Source: Paraburkholderia solisilvae
Lineage (GTDB): Bacteria; Pseudomonadota; Gammaproteobacteria; Burkholderiales; Burkholderiaceae
Direction: 5' to 3'
Length of the DNA: 63,757 bases
Assembly (NCBI RefSeq): GCF_902859875.1
Contig: NZ_CADIKF010000044.1
Coordinates: 1-63,757 of the forward strand
Shown in pieces: positions 51,534 through 60,964 of the stretch; the first letter of the stretch is position 1; each line of letters starts with the position of its first letter. The translations under genes and the position numbers were made by a program. The notes under the pieces were generated by a model that saw nothing but the letters and a program-made list of their open reading frames with translations, made no database searches and had not been told where the DNA came from.

Positions 51534-52921
51534 CGCAGAGCGTTCCACGGTGCGCAACGAGCCACGCGCATCGGCCGCATCCGTCTTTCGACCTGTGGAC
51601 TGACGCGCGTGGAAGCCGTTTTCGTCTGATGCATCTGATGCTTGCGCTGCTGTGCGCGGGCAGTGCGAGCGCGATATCGTCGGGTGCGTTCGCGGCGGAT
51701 GCGTCCGCCGGGTCCGCTGCGAGCGCCGGTACGAGTCCTGCGCCTGGTGCCGCAGCGGGATCGGCGTCGGGGGCGATGTCCGGCTCGGCCGCCAAAGCGG
51801 CGAATGCGGCGAATGCGGCGAATAATGCGGCCGGCAACGCTACTGGCAGCACGGCCAACAATGCGGCCAGCGGCGGTGCGAACAACACGGCGAGCGGTGC
51901 ACCGAACGCCGCGGCAGTGAACGCGCCGACGAGCGCCGTGAGCGGCACAAGCGGCACAAGCGGCACAAGCGGCGCAGGCACGCCGGCCACGCCGAAGTCC
52001 GAGGCCGCAGCGACTGCCAGTGCGCCGTCCGCTCCCGCCGCCGCGGCGTCCACGACCTCCGCCGCGCCAACCGCGCCCGCTGCATCGAACGCCCCACCCA
52101 CACCGTTCCAGCCGAGCGCGCAAATCCGCTACGGCAACGCGGCGATGTTCCGCAATCTGATTCCGTCATCGATGCTCGAAGCGCAAGCGGCGGAAGAGTT
52201 CGATCAGATCGTGCGCGGCGCGAGCCACGCAAACCGCCTGTATGCGCCCACCGACGCGCGCGTCATGCGCGTGCGCACGATTACCGACAGGCTCATTCCG
52301 TACTCGCTGAAGTGGAGCGACCACACGAAGCACTGGAAATGGGACATCGCGGTGATCCGCTCACCGGACATCCGGATGTACTGCCTGCCAGGCGGAAAGA
52401 TCGTGGTCTACAGCGGGATGCTCGATCGCGTGAAACTCAACGACAACGAGCTCGGCATGCTGCTCGGCCATGAAATCGCGCACGCGCTGCGCGAGCATGC
52501 GCGCGAGCGTCTCGGCGAACAGCAGGCCACGCAACTGGGCTCGGGCCCGATTCCGCAACTGTTCGGCCTCGCCGATCTCGGCCACTCGCCGCTTGGCATC
52601 GGCTCGCAGCTGCTCGATATGAAGTATGAACGCGCGGACGAAACCGAAGCCGATGTGATCGGCAGCGAGATCGCTTCGCGTGGCGGCTACGATCCGCGTG
52701 CGGCGGTCACGCTGTGGGACAAACTGGCAAGCGCGACGCGCGGCAATCGCGCGCAGGGCTTTATCTACGTGCACCCGTACACGAGCGCGCGCCGCCAGGA
52801 CATCGTGAAACGGCTCTCCGACATGTTGCCGCTGTACGCGAAGGCAATCGGCGAGACCGTCGATACATTGCCCGACTATCAGGGCGCGGGACGCCAGCGT
52901 CGCACCACGGCGCGGGAATAG
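51530..52921 (+). CDS. M48-family metalloprotease with long low-complexity region
   Basis: 463-aa from a GTG at 51530 behind GGAGGAGG, overlapping the ampG stop; an ATG at 51629 (430 aa) begins directly at the signal peptide MHLMLALLCAGSASA. A Ser/Ala/Asn/Gly-rich segment (about 58-192) precedes the peptidase domain. The zinc site is HEIAH (H314, H318) with the downstream ERADETEADVIG glutamate. It is probably periplasmic and acts in outer-membrane or cell-envelope quality control like other M48 (BepA/YcaL-like) proteins. Confidence 0.88.
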   Translation: MTQSVPRCATSHAHRPHPSFDLWTDARGSRFRLMHLMLALLCAGSASAISSGAFAADASAGSAASAGTSPAPGAAAGSASGAMSGSAAKAANAANAANNAAGNATGSTANNAASGGANNTASGAPNAAAVNAPTSAVSGTSGTSGTSGAGTPATPKSEAAATASAPSAPAAAASTTSAAPTAPAASNAPPTPFQPSAQIRYGNAAMFRNLIPSSMLEAQAAEEFDQIVRGASHANRLYAPTDARVMRVRTITDRLIPYSLKWSDHTKHWKWDIAVIRSPDIRMYCLPGGKIVVYSGMLDRVKLNDNELGMLLGHEIAHALREHARERLGEQQATQLGSGPIPQLFGLADLGHSPLGIGSQLLDMKYERADETEADVIGSEIASRGGYDPRAAVTLWDKLASATRGNRAQGFIYVHPYTSARRQDIVKRLSDMLPLYAKAIGETVDTLPDYQGAGRQRRTTARE

Positions 52922-53034
52922 CGCACGTTTAGCGCGGCGCGCCGTGGGAATAGCGCGCGTTGAGCTGAGCGCAGCCGCACCGCGTCCGCATGCGCTCGCA
53001 GTGGCGCGATGCGACGCGACGCGCCGTCCGCCCG

Positions 53035-53814
53035 TCAGCTCGCGAGCGTCTCGTCGTAGTCGATCGTCAGCGGCGCGTGGTCGCTGAACTTGATGTCGCG
53101 GAAAACCTCGACGCGCTTCGCCTTGGCCGCGATGCCCGGCGTCGCGATCTGATAATCGATCCGCCACCCGACGTTCTTCGCATACGCCTGCCCGCGATTG
53201 CTCCACCACGTGTATTGCTCGGGCCGCTGGTCGAGCGTGCGAAAGACGTCGACGTAGCCGACTTCGTCGAAGAGCTTCGTGAGCCACGCACGTTCCTCCG
53301 GCAGACAGCCGGAGTTCTTCTGATTGCTCTTCCAGTTCTTGATGTCGATCTCTTTGTGCACGATGTTCACATCGCCGCACAGGATCACCTCGCGTTTCTT
53401 GCGTAACGCGGCGAGATGCGGCATGAACAGGTCCATGAAGCGGTATTTCGCCTGCTGCCGGTCCTCGCCGCTCGAGCCCGACGGCACATACACCGACACC
53501 ACCGACAATTTGCCGAAGCGCAATTCGACATAGCGCCCTTCGGCGTCGAACTCTTCACTGCCGAAGCCGATCACCACGTCGTCGGGCTCGTGCCGCGTAT
53601 AAACGCCCGCACCGCTATAGCCCTTTTTCACCGCGTGCTGGAAATAGCCGGTGAAATCGTGCGGCGCGAGGAACTCGGGCGTCATATCGTCCTGCGAGCA
53701 TTTGATTTCCTGCACGCACAGCACGTCGGCGCCCTGTTCGCCGAACCAGTTGAAAAAGCCCTTGCTGGCCGCGGAGCGGATTCCGTTCAGATTGGCGGTG
53801 ATGACGCGCAACAT
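53035..53814 (-). CDS. xthA: Exodeoxyribonuclease III (AP endonuclease)
   Basis: 259-aa Mg2+-dependent nuclease for base-excision repair. The EEP-fold motifs are intact: ITANLNGIRSA, CVQEIK with catalytic E36, GDVNIVHKEIDIKN, and the C-terminal SDHAPLTIDY catalytic histidine. The length fits (E. coli 268 aa). Convergent with the M48 gene; ppk2 follows upstream on the same strand. Confidence 0.94.
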   Translation of the reverse strand: MLRVITANLNGIRSAASKGFFNWFGEQGADVLCVQEIKCSQDDMTPEFLAPHDFTGYFQHAVKKGYSGAGVYTRHEPDDVVIGFGSEEFDAEGRYVELRFGKLSVVSVYVPSGSSGEDRQQAKYRFMDLFMPHLAALRKKREVILCGDVNIVHKEIDIKNWKSNQKNSGCLPEERAWLTKLFDEVGYVDVFRTLDQRPEQYTWWSNRGQAYAKNVGWRIDYQIATPGIAAKAKRVEVFRDIKFSDHAPLTIDYDETLAS

Positions 53815-53872
53815 GTCGTTCCTTTATTGTCGATTCAATGTATGTGTTTGCTTCCACGCAGACGCGGCGCGA

Positions 53873-54712
53873 TCATTCGACGATCACGCCTTTCAGCGAA
53901 TCTTTCGGCGGCGGAAATTCGAGCTTCAGCGACTCCATCGTGCGCACCAGCAACTGCGCGACCATCACGTTGCGATGCGTCTTCGAATTGGCGGGAATCA
54001 CGTACCACGGCGCGTAGTCGGTCGACGTCGCGGCGAGCGCGTCGGCGTACGCGTCCTGATACTTGTCCCACAGCTTGCGCGCGTCCAGATCCGATACATC
54101 GAACTTCCAGTGTTTGGTCGGATCGTCGATGCGCGCCTGCAAGCGCTCGCGCTGCTCATCCTTCGAAATGTGCAGCATGCATTTGATGATCGTCGTGCCG
54201 CTGTCGGCGAGCATCGCTTCGAAATGGCGGATATGCCGATAACGGCGTTCGCGTTGCGCGTTGTCCAGTTCACCGAGCACGACCGGCACCAGCACGTCTT
54301 CGTAGTGGCTGCGGTTGAAGATCGTCAATTCGCCCGCCGCCGGCGCCTGCGCGTGCACGCGCCAGAGAAAGTCGTGAGCCGCCTCGGCCGGTGTCGGCGC
54401 CTTGAACGGCACGATGCGCAACCCGAGCGGATCGACCTCGTGAAACACCCCGCGAACCGTACCGTCCTTGCCGCTCGTATCCATGCCTTGCAGCACCAGC
54501 AGCACGCGCTGCCGCCGTTGCGCGTGCAACCGTTCCTGCTGCGCATCGAGCTTGGTGCCGAGCTCGAGCAAAAGCTCGCGATCGGATTGTTTCGAACCGG
54601 CCGAGAACGGCTTGCCGCCCGGATCGAATTCGCTCAGCTTGAACGCGGAGCCTTTCTTGCCTTCATCGAAAAACGGGATGCGGAAATCGTCGAGTTCCGG
54701 CTTCTTTGCCAT
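53873..54712 (-). CDS. ppk2: Polyphosphate kinase 2 family protein
   Basis: 279-aa cytosolic kinase transferring phosphate between polyphosphate and nucleotides. Walker A is GMDTSGKDG (76-84), the Walker B/lid region NRSHYEDVLVPVV lies near 141, and RARIDDPTKHWKFDVSDLDARKLWDKYQDAY is family-typical. It is a one-domain PPK2; ADP versus AMP/CMP preference cannot be told. Its ATG at 54712 sits 58 bp upstream of the xthA start in the same direction. Confidence 0.92.
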   Translation of the reverse strand: MAKKPELDDFRIPFFDEGKKGSAFKLSEFDPGGKPFSAGSKQSDRELLLELGTKLDAQQERLHAQRRQRVLLVLQGMDTSGKDGTVRGVFHEVDPLGLRIVPFKAPTPAEAAHDFLWRVHAQAPAAGELTIFNRSHYEDVLVPVVLGELDNAQRERRYRHIRHFEAMLADSGTTIIKCMLHISKDEQRERLQARIDDPTKHWKFDVSDLDARKLWDKYQDAYADALAATSTDYAPWYVIPANSKTHRNVMVAQLLVRTMESLKLEFPPPKDSLKGVIVE

Positions 54713-54783
54713 CGGGTCCGTCTCCTGAATATGAGCTGCGCGCGCTGCACAAGAAACGCGCTATTGAAGCCGCGCGCGCCAAC

Positions 54784-54826
54784 GAAAAGGGCCGTTGCCC
54801 GGTGCGTTCGATCCGGCAACAGCCCT
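54784..54826 (-). terminator. Terminator after gatB
   Basis: On the minus strand, a stem of about 13 bp (54788-54802 against 54813-54826, one bulge) with a 10-nt loop and a TTTTCG tail. It lies between gatB and ppk2. Confidence 0.75.
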
Positions 54827-54880
54827 TAGCCCTTGTGACCGAAGCGCGCCGCTCGCGCGGCGCGCATGCATGAGGTCCGC

Positions 54881-56356
54881 TCAGGATAGCTTCTTCTTCA
54901 GCAGCTCGTTGACCTGCTGCGGATTCGCCTTGCCCCTGGTCGCCTTCATCGCCTGGCCGATCAGCGCATTGAACGCCTTCTCCTTGCCGGCGCGATACTC
55001 TTCCACCGACTTCGCATTGGCCGCGAGCACTTCGTCGATGATCGCTTCGAGCGCGCCGGTATCCGAGATCTGCTTGAGCCCCTTCGCTTCGATGATGCGA
55101 TCCGCGGCGGCTTCGTCGGTGGCCTTCTCGTCCCAGATCGCCTGGAAGATTTCCTTCGCGATCTTGTTCGAAATCGTGCCGTCGGCGATGCGCTGCAAGA
55201 TCAGCGCGAGCTGCGCGGCGCTCACCGGGCTCGCGTCGATCGTACGGTCTTCGCGGTTCAACTGCGACGACACCTCGCCCATCAGCCAGTTCGCCGCGAC
55301 CTTCGCCTGCGCGGCGCCGGCCTTCGCGACCACCGCCTCGTAGTACACCGCCATCGCCTTGCTCGAGGTCACGACACCCGCGTCATAGCGCGTGAGCCCG
55401 TACTGCTCGACAAAGCGCTGCTGCATCGCTTCCGGCAGTTCCGGCATCTCGCCTTTCACGCGCTCGACCCACGCCGGTTCGATCACGAGCGGCATCAGGT
55501 CCGGGTCCGGGAAATAGCGGTAATCGTGCGCATCTTCCTTGCTGCGCATCGAGCGCGTCTCGCGCTTGTCCGGATCGTACAGACGCGTTTCCTGCACGAC
55601 CGTGCCGCCGTCTTCGATCAATTCGACCTGGCGACGCACTTCGTACTGGATCGCCTCTTCGAGGAAGCGGAACGAGTTCAGGTTCTTGATCTCCGCGCGC
55701 GTGCCGAATTCCTTCTGGCCGACCGGCCGCACCGACACGTTCGCGTCGCAGCGAAACGAGCCTTCCTGCATGTTGCCGTCGCAGATGCCGAGCCACACGA
55801 CGAGCCCGTGCAGCGCCTTCGCATAGGCGACCGCTTCCGCGGCGCTGCGCATTTCCGGCTCGGTGACGATTTCGAGCAGCGGCGTGCCGGCGCGGTTCAG
55901 GTCGATGCCGGTCATGCCCGCGAAGTCTTCGTGCAGCGACTTGCCGGCATCTTCCTCGAGGTGCGCGCGGGTCAGGTTGATGGTTTTTTCGTAGGCTTCG
56001 CTACCGGACTTTTCGTTGGCGGGCACCAGAATCGTCACCTGCCCGCCTTGCACGACCGGAATCTCGTACTGGCTGATCTGATAGCCCTTCGGCAGATCCG
56101 GATAGAAGTAGTTCTTGCGCGCGAAAATGCTGCGCGGCGCGATCGTTGCGCCGATCGCGAGGCCGAAGCGGATCGCGCGCTCGACTGCGCCGCGGTTCGC
56201 CACCGGCAGCACGCCGGGCAGCGCGAGATCGACCGGGCAGGCCTGCGTGTTCGGATCGGCGCCGAACTGCGTCGCGGCGCCGGAGAAGATCTTCGAGACC
56301 GTCGACAGTTGCGCGTGCGTCTCGAGACCGATAACGACTTCCCATTGTGTTGCCAT
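54881..56356 (-). CDS. gatB: Asp-tRNA(Asn)/Glu-tRNA(Gln) amidotransferase subunit B
   Basis: 491-aa subunit binding the misacylated tRNA and activating it by phosphorylation. The ATG at 56356 gives the conserved start WEVVIGLETHAQL; the frame stays open upstream inside gatA but that is not coding. Motifs include PDLPKGYQISQ, DLNRAGTPLLEIVTEP and RCDANVSVRP. The C-terminal YqeY-like domain (about 345-490) binds tRNA. It starts 2 bp after the gatA stop. Confidence 0.96.
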   Translation of the reverse strand: MATQWEVVIGLETHAQLSTVSKIFSGAATQFGADPNTQACPVDLALPGVLPVANRGAVERAIRFGLAIGATIAPRSIFARKNYFYPDLPKGYQISQYEIPVVQGGQVTILVPANEKSGSEAYEKTINLTRAHLEEDAGKSLHEDFAGMTGIDLNRAGTPLLEIVTEPEMRSAAEAVAYAKALHGLVVWLGICDGNMQEGSFRCDANVSVRPVGQKEFGTRAEIKNLNSFRFLEEAIQYEVRRQVELIEDGGTVVQETRLYDPDKRETRSMRSKEDAHDYRYFPDPDLMPLVIEPAWVERVKGEMPELPEAMQQRFVEQYGLTRYDAGVVTSSKAMAVYYEAVVAKAGAAQAKVAANWLMGEVSSQLNREDRTIDASPVSAAQLALILQRIADGTISNKIAKEIFQAIWDEKATDEAAADRIIEAKGLKQISDTGALEAIIDEVLAANAKSVEEYRAGKEKAFNALIGQAMKATRGKANPQQVNELLKKKLS

Positions 56357-56358
56357 GG

Positions 56359-57879
56359 CTAGACCTCTACTGGCGACTTGCGATGCCAGTCGGTCGCGCG
56401 CTGGAACGCGTCCGCAACCTGCAGCATGCGTGCTTCGTTGAAATAGTTGCCGACGATCTGCAAGCCGACCGGCCGCTTCGCATTCGCGCCCGCGCCGAAA
56501 CCGCACGGCACGCTCATGCCGGGCAGACCCGCGAGGCTCACCGACAGCGTATAGATATCGGCCAGATACATCTGCACCGGATCGTCGCCCTTCGCGCCGA
56601 TATCCCATGCGACCGACGGCGAAACCGGGCCCATGATCACGTCGCACTGCCTGAACGCTTCCTGGAAGTCTTGCGCGATGATGCGGCGGATTTTCTGCGC
56701 CTGCAGGTAGTACGCGTCGTAGTAGCCGTGCGACAGCACGTACGCGCCCACCAGAATGCGGCGCTTCACTTCGGGTCCGAAGCCTTCGGCGCGCGTTTTC
56801 TTGTACATGTCGAGCAGATCGCGGTAGTCCGACGCGCGATGGCCGTAGCGCACGCCGTCGAAACGCGACAGGTTCGACGACGCTTCCGCCGGCGCGATCA
56901 CGTAATAGACGGGGATCGACAGTTCGGTTTTCGGCAGCGACACATCGACGAGCGTCGCGCCCAGCGCTTCGTACTGTTTCAACGCGGCATCGATCGCGGC
57001 TCGCACATCGTCGGCGAGACCGGCGCCGAAGTATTCCTTCGGCAAGCCGATACGCAAACCGGCGAGCGGCTTGTCCGCCGCGCCGGCGGCGGCGCTGGCG
57101 CCCGCTGTGCGGGTAGCGCCTTGCCACGTCTGACCGAGATAACGCGTGAAGTCTTCGTCGTCGCGCGTGAGACTGGTCGAATCGCGTTCGTCGAAACCGG
57201 CCATCGCGTTGAGCAGCAGCGCGCAATCCGCCGCGCTTTGCGCAAACGGGCCGCCCTGGTCGAGCGACGAAGCGAACGCGATCATCCCGTAGCGCGACAC
57301 GCGGCCGTAGGTCGGCTTGATGCCGGTGACGCCCGAAAACGACGCGGGCTGACGGATCGAACCGCCGGTGTCGGTGCCGGTCGCGGCCGGCGCGAGACGC
57401 GCGGCGACCGCCGCGGCCGAGCCGCCCGACGAACCGCCGGGCACCGCCGCGGTGTCCCACGGGTTGTGCACCGGGCCGAAATGGGAGTTCTCATTGGACG
57501 AACCCATCGCGAACTCGTCCATATTGGTCTTGCCGACGCATACCATGCCTGCGCGCGCGAGACGCTCGACGACCGTCGCATCGAACGGGCTCGTATAGTT
57601 TTCGAGCATCTTCGAGCCGGCGGTCGAGCGCCAGCCGCGCGTAACGAACACATCCTTGTGCGCGATCGGCAGGCCCGTCAACGGACCGGCATCGCCGCTC
57701 GCAAGCCGCGCATCGGCGGCTTTCGCCTGGTCCAGCGTACGCTGCGTATCGACGTGCACGAACGCGTTGAGCTTTTCGTTCGCGGCGATCCGCTTCAGGT
57801 ACAGGTCCGCGAGTTCGACCGCGGAGCATTCTTTCGCGGCGAGTGCGGCACGCAGTTCAGTCAGGCTTTTCTCATGCAT
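56359..57879 (-). CDS. gatA: Asp-tRNA(Asn)/Glu-tRNA(Gln) amidotransferase subunit A
   Basis: 506-aa amidase subunit releasing ammonia from glutamine for transamidation. The catalytic Ser-cisSer-Lys triad is K75 (IAHKDVF), S150 (PGGSSGGS) and S174 (DTGGSIR), with the same spacing as Staphylococcus GatA. A short alanine-rich loop (about 255-273) is an insertion. It lies between gatC (22-bp gap) and gatB (2-bp gap) in one operon. Confidence 0.96.
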   Translation of the reverse strand: MHEKSLTELRAALAAKECSAVELADLYLKRIAANEKLNAFVHVDTQRTLDQAKAADARLASGDAGPLTGLPIAHKDVFVTRGWRSTAGSKMLENYTSPFDATVVERLARAGMVCVGKTNMDEFAMGSSNENSHFGPVHNPWDTAAVPGGSSGGSAAAVAARLAPAATGTDTGGSIRQPASFSGVTGIKPTYGRVSRYGMIAFASSLDQGGPFAQSAADCALLLNAMAGFDERDSTSLTRDDEDFTRYLGQTWQGATRTAGASAAAGAADKPLAGLRIGLPKEYFGAGLADDVRAAIDAALKQYEALGATLVDVSLPKTELSIPVYYVIAPAEASSNLSRFDGVRYGHRASDYRDLLDMYKKTRAEGFGPEVKRRILVGAYVLSHGYYDAYYLQAQKIRRIIAQDFQEAFRQCDVIMGPVSPSVAWDIGAKGDDPVQMYLADIYTLSVSLAGLPGMSVPCGFGAGANAKRPVGLQIVGNYFNEARMLQVADAFQRATDWHRKSPVEV

Positions 57880-57901
57880 TGCGGTGTTCCTGTACGGACA
57901 A

Positions 57902-58201
57902 TTACTCGATAACCTTCGGCACCAGATACAGGCCGTCCTGCACCGCCGGCGCGACGCGCTGGAAGTCTTCGCGGCGTACCGTTTCCGTCACCGCGTCTTC
58001 GCGCAAACGCAATGCGACGTCTTCGATCTGCTCGATCGGGTGCGCGAGCGGCGCGACGCCGGTGGTATCGACCGCCTGCATCTGCTCGACGAGGCCGAAA
58101 AATTCATTGAGCTGCGCGAGCGTGTGTTCGGCATCGGCATCGGGTAATTCGAGCCGTGCGAGATGGGCGATGCGTTTCACATCGGTCAGGGTCAAAGCCA
58201 T
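57902..58201 (-). CDS. gatC: Asp-tRNA(Asn)/Glu-tRNA(Gln) amidotransferase subunit C
   Basis: 99-aa subunit stabilising GatA-GatB. The ATG at 58201 gives MALTLTDVKRIAHLARLELP; a start three codons upstream is possible. Family features are LNEFFGLVEQMQAVDTTGV and the C-terminal AVQDGLYLVPKVIE. First gene of gatCAB, divergent from mreB. Confidence 0.95.
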   Translation of the reverse strand: MALTLTDVKRIAHLARLELPDADAEHTLAQLNEFFGLVEQMQAVDTTGVAPLAHPIEQIEDVALRLREDAVTETVRREDFQRVAPAVQDGLYLVPKVIE

Positions 58202-58646
58202 GCGTTTCACCGGAAATGGACGCGAACTGCCGCAACGGGGAAAAACGATGCTGCGACAGCGGGTTAAGTGAGCGGAGCGGCCCCTCGAAAAAGGGCTCGC
58301 GGCAGCAAAAAGTGCCGCTCGTTTCCTTCAAATACAGCAAAATTATAAGGTATCATTACGCGTTCGACCCAAACCCGGACCGACTTACCAAGGCCTTTCT
58401 GGGCATGCTCGCAGTCAAGCGCCGTAGCGTACGTCGCGTAATTGAGCGGCCTTGTGTCCAGTCTCCGGTAGATTCCCCAGCAGCTTCAGGCTTTCCGCGT
58501 GGTTCCAGGTGGTTTCCGTACGTCCTGTTTGGTTGGCGTTTACGCGAAGCCCCATTGTGTCGCCCCGACTGCGAAGCTGTTAATTTTTCCGCTGCCGCCC
58601 TGCGCGTTCAATGCGAGGCCCGGCCCCCAGCGAGACAGGATTTTGA
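58202..58646. other. Divergent regulatory region gatC / mreB
   Basis: 445 bp between divergent operons. It contains a locally AT-rich patch (58322-58360). A candidate mreB promoter is described separately; the mreB leader would be about 285 nt. No ORF is supported. Confidence 0.5.
58327..58356 (+). promoter_or_regulatory. Candidate mreBCD promoter
   Basis: TTCAAA (58327-58332) and TATCAT (58351-58356), 18 bp apart, in the most AT-rich stretch of the intergenic region. Confidence 0.45.
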
Positions 58647-59690
58647 ATGTTTGGTTTTTTGCGCAGCTATTTCTCCAACGACCTGGCCATTGACCTCGGC
58701 ACCGCCAATACGCTCATCTATATGCGTGGCAAAGGCATCGTTCTCGACGAACCCTCGGTTGTCTCGATCCGCCAGGAAGGCGGGCCGAACGGCAAGAAAA
58801 CCATCCAGGCCGTCGGCCGCGAAGCGAAGCAGATGCTCGGCAAGGTGCCGGGCAACATCGAAGCGATCCGCCCGATGAAGGACGGCGTGATCGCCGACTT
58901 CACCGTCACCGAGCAGATGATCAAGCAGTTCATCAAGACTGCACACGAATCGCGGATGTTCTCGCCGTCGCCGCGCATCATCATCTGCGTGCCGTGCGGT
59001 TCGACCCAGGTCGAGCGCCGCGCGATCAAGGAAGCCGCACACGGCGCCGGCGCCTCGCAGGTTTACCTGATCGAAGAACCGATGGCCGCCGCGATCGGCG
59101 CCGGCCTGCCGGTGTCGGAAGCCACCGGCTCGATGGTCGTCGATATCGGCGGCGGCACCACGGAAGTGGGCGTGATCTCGCTGGGCGGCATCGTGTACAA
59201 AGGCTCGGTGCGCGTCGGCGGCGACAAGTTCGATGAGGCAATCGTCAACTACATCCGCCGCAACTACGGCATGCTGATCGGCGAGCAGACCGCCGAGGCG
59301 ATCAAGAAGGAAATCGGCTCCGCGTTCCCGGGCTCCGAAGTCAAGGAGATGGAAGTGAAGGGCCGCAACCTGTCGGAAGGCATTCCGCGCAGCTTCACGA
59401 TCTCCAGCAACGAAATCCTGGAAGCGCTCACCGATCCGCTGAACCAGATCGTGTCGTCGGTGAAGATCGCGCTGGAACAAACGCCGCCGGAACTCGGCGC
59501 GGACATCGCCGAACGCGGGATGATGCTGACGGGCGGCGGCGCACTGCTGCGCGACCTCGATCGCCTGCTCGCGGAAGAAACCGGCCTGCCGGTGCTCGTC
59601 GCCGAAGACCCGCTCACGTGCGTCGTGCGCGGGTCGGGCATGGCGCTCGAGCGCATGGACAAGCTCGGCAGCATCTTCTCCTACGAGTAA
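58647..59690 (+). CDS. mreB: Rod shape-determining protein MreB
   Basis: 347-aa bacterial actin directing lateral peptidoglycan synthesis. The N-terminal amphipathic helix (MFGFLRSYF) for membrane binding, phosphate-1 motif IDLGTANTLIY, phosphate-2 VVDIGGGTTEVG and adenosine motif LTGGGALLRDLD are intact. It heads mreB-mreC-mreD-mrdA, the elongasome operon. Confidence 0.98.
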   Translation: MFGFLRSYFSNDLAIDLGTANTLIYMRGKGIVLDEPSVVSIRQEGGPNGKKTIQAVGREAKQMLGKVPGNIEAIRPMKDGVIADFTVTEQMIKQFIKTAHESRMFSPSPRIIICVPCGSTQVERRAIKEAAHGAGASQVYLIEEPMAAAIGAGLPVSEATGSMVVDIGGGTTEVGVISLGGIVYKGSVRVGGDKFDEAIVNYIRRNYGMLIGEQTAEAIKKEIGSAFPGSEVKEMEVKGRNLSEGIPRSFTISSNEILEALTDPLNQIVSSVKIALEQTPPELGADIAERGMMLTGGGALLRDLDRLLAEETGLPVLVAEDPLTCVVRGSGMALERMDKLGSIFSYE

Positions 59691-59812
59691 GCGGGCCGGT
59701 CTCCATGTCAGCGGCGCGGATCGTACGGCTGGCTTCCCCAGCCGCCGCGCGCTGGGCGCGCCGCCTCGCGCGTCAAAGTTTCATCTAATCGCTCACGCCC
59801 ACGGCGCCGACC

Positions 59813-60964
59813 ATGGAATACAGTCCGCCGCCTCTCTTCAAGCAAGGCCCGTCGGCGCTCGCACGGCTGATCTTCTTTGTCGTGCTCGCGCTCGCCCTGC
59901 TGATTTCCGACGCGCGCTTCCGGACGCTTGAAATCGTTCGCGGCGTGCTCGGCGCAGGCCTTTATCCGCTGCAGCGCGCGGCCCTCGTGCCGCGCGATAT
60001 GTTTATGGGCGCCGCCGATCTCGCGGTGACCAGCGCCACCTTGCGCACCGACAACACGCAGCTGCGCGCGCGTAACCTGCGGCTTTCGCAACAGGCGAAC
60101 GAATCGGCCCAGCTCGCGGCCGAGAACGCGCATCTGCGCTCGCTGCTGCAACTGTCACAGCGCTCGACCATTCAATCGATACCCGCCGAAATCCAGTACG
60201 ACACGCGCGATCCGTTCACGCAAAAGGTCGTGATCGGGCGCGGCTCGCAGCAGGACATCCAGGACGGCTCGCCGGTCGTCAACGAAAACGGCGTGGTCGG
60301 GCAGGTGACGCGCGTCTTCCCGATGCAGGCGGAAGTCACACTGCTCACCGACAAGGATCAGGCCGTGCCGGTGCAGATCGTGCGGACCGGTTTGCGCAGC
60401 GTGATCTACGGCACGCCGAAGGGCGATTCGCTCGACTTGCGCTTCGTGCCGATCAGCGCGGATGTGCTGGCCGGCGACGAGCTCGTCACGAGCGGCCTCG
60501 ACGGCGTGTATCCGCCGGGGCTGCCGGTCGCGAAGGTGGTGCGCGTCGACAAGCAGGCGGATACCGCGTTCGCGCGCGTCGTGTGCATTCCGATCGCGCA
60601 GGTGCGCGGCGCGCGGCAACTGCTGGTGTTGCACTATCAGAATGAAGTGCCGCCGCGGCCGGCCGACGAGCCCGACGCGGCGAGTGCGGCGAAAGAAGCG
60701 AAGAAGAAGGGCGCGAAGGCCGCCGATAAATCGACGTCGGACAAGGACGCGAAAACGGGCGAGCAGAACGCGGCGGCCGGCGCAACCGGGGCAGCCGGTG
60801 CCAAAGCGCCGGCGGGCACCGCCGCCAATGCGGCCACGAGCGCGAACACCGCGTCCGCAAGGCCGGCGCCGTCCGACCGGAAACCGGCCGCGGAATCGAC
60901 GACGAAGCCGGCAGCCAGACCGAGCGCCAAGCCGCAACCGACGGCTCAGGGGACCCGACAGTGA
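59813..60964 (+). CDS. mreC: Rod shape-determining protein MreC, with long Ala/Lys-rich tail
   Basis: 383-aa periplasmic scaffold of the elongasome. One membrane anchor (about 17-33), a coiled coil (about 72-115) and two beta-barrel domains (about 120-276) match MreC; then a 107-residue Ala/Lys/Pro-rich disordered tail (277-383) absent from E. coli MreC core. It activates PBP2 by direct contact in other species. Its stop overlaps the mreD start by 4 bp. Confidence 0.95.
   Translation: MEYSPPPLFKQGPSALARLIFFVVLALALLISDARFRTLEIVRGVLGAGLYPLQRAALVPRDMFMGAADLAVTSATLRTDNTQLRARNLRLSQQANESAQLAAENAHLRSLLQLSQRSTIQSIPAEIQYDTRDPFTQKVVIGRGSQQDIQDGSPVVNENGVVGQVTRVFPMQAEVTLLTDKDQAVPVQIVRTGLRSVIYGTPKGDSLDLRFVPISADVLAGDELVTSGLDGVYPPGLPVAKVVRVDKQADTAFARVVCIPIAQVRGARQLLVLHYQNEVPPRPADEPDAASAAKEAKKKGAKAADKSTSDKDAKTGEQNAAAGATGAAGAKAPAGTAANAATSANTASARPAPSDRKPAAESTTKPAARPSAKPQPTAQGTRQ

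Noticed and set aside
54881..57460. An 859-codon minus-strand frame that runs from within gatA into gatB
   Set aside because: The true gatB begins at 56356 with the conserved start. The upstream part is an alternate frame of gatA kept open by high GC; its arginine-rich sequence matches no family.
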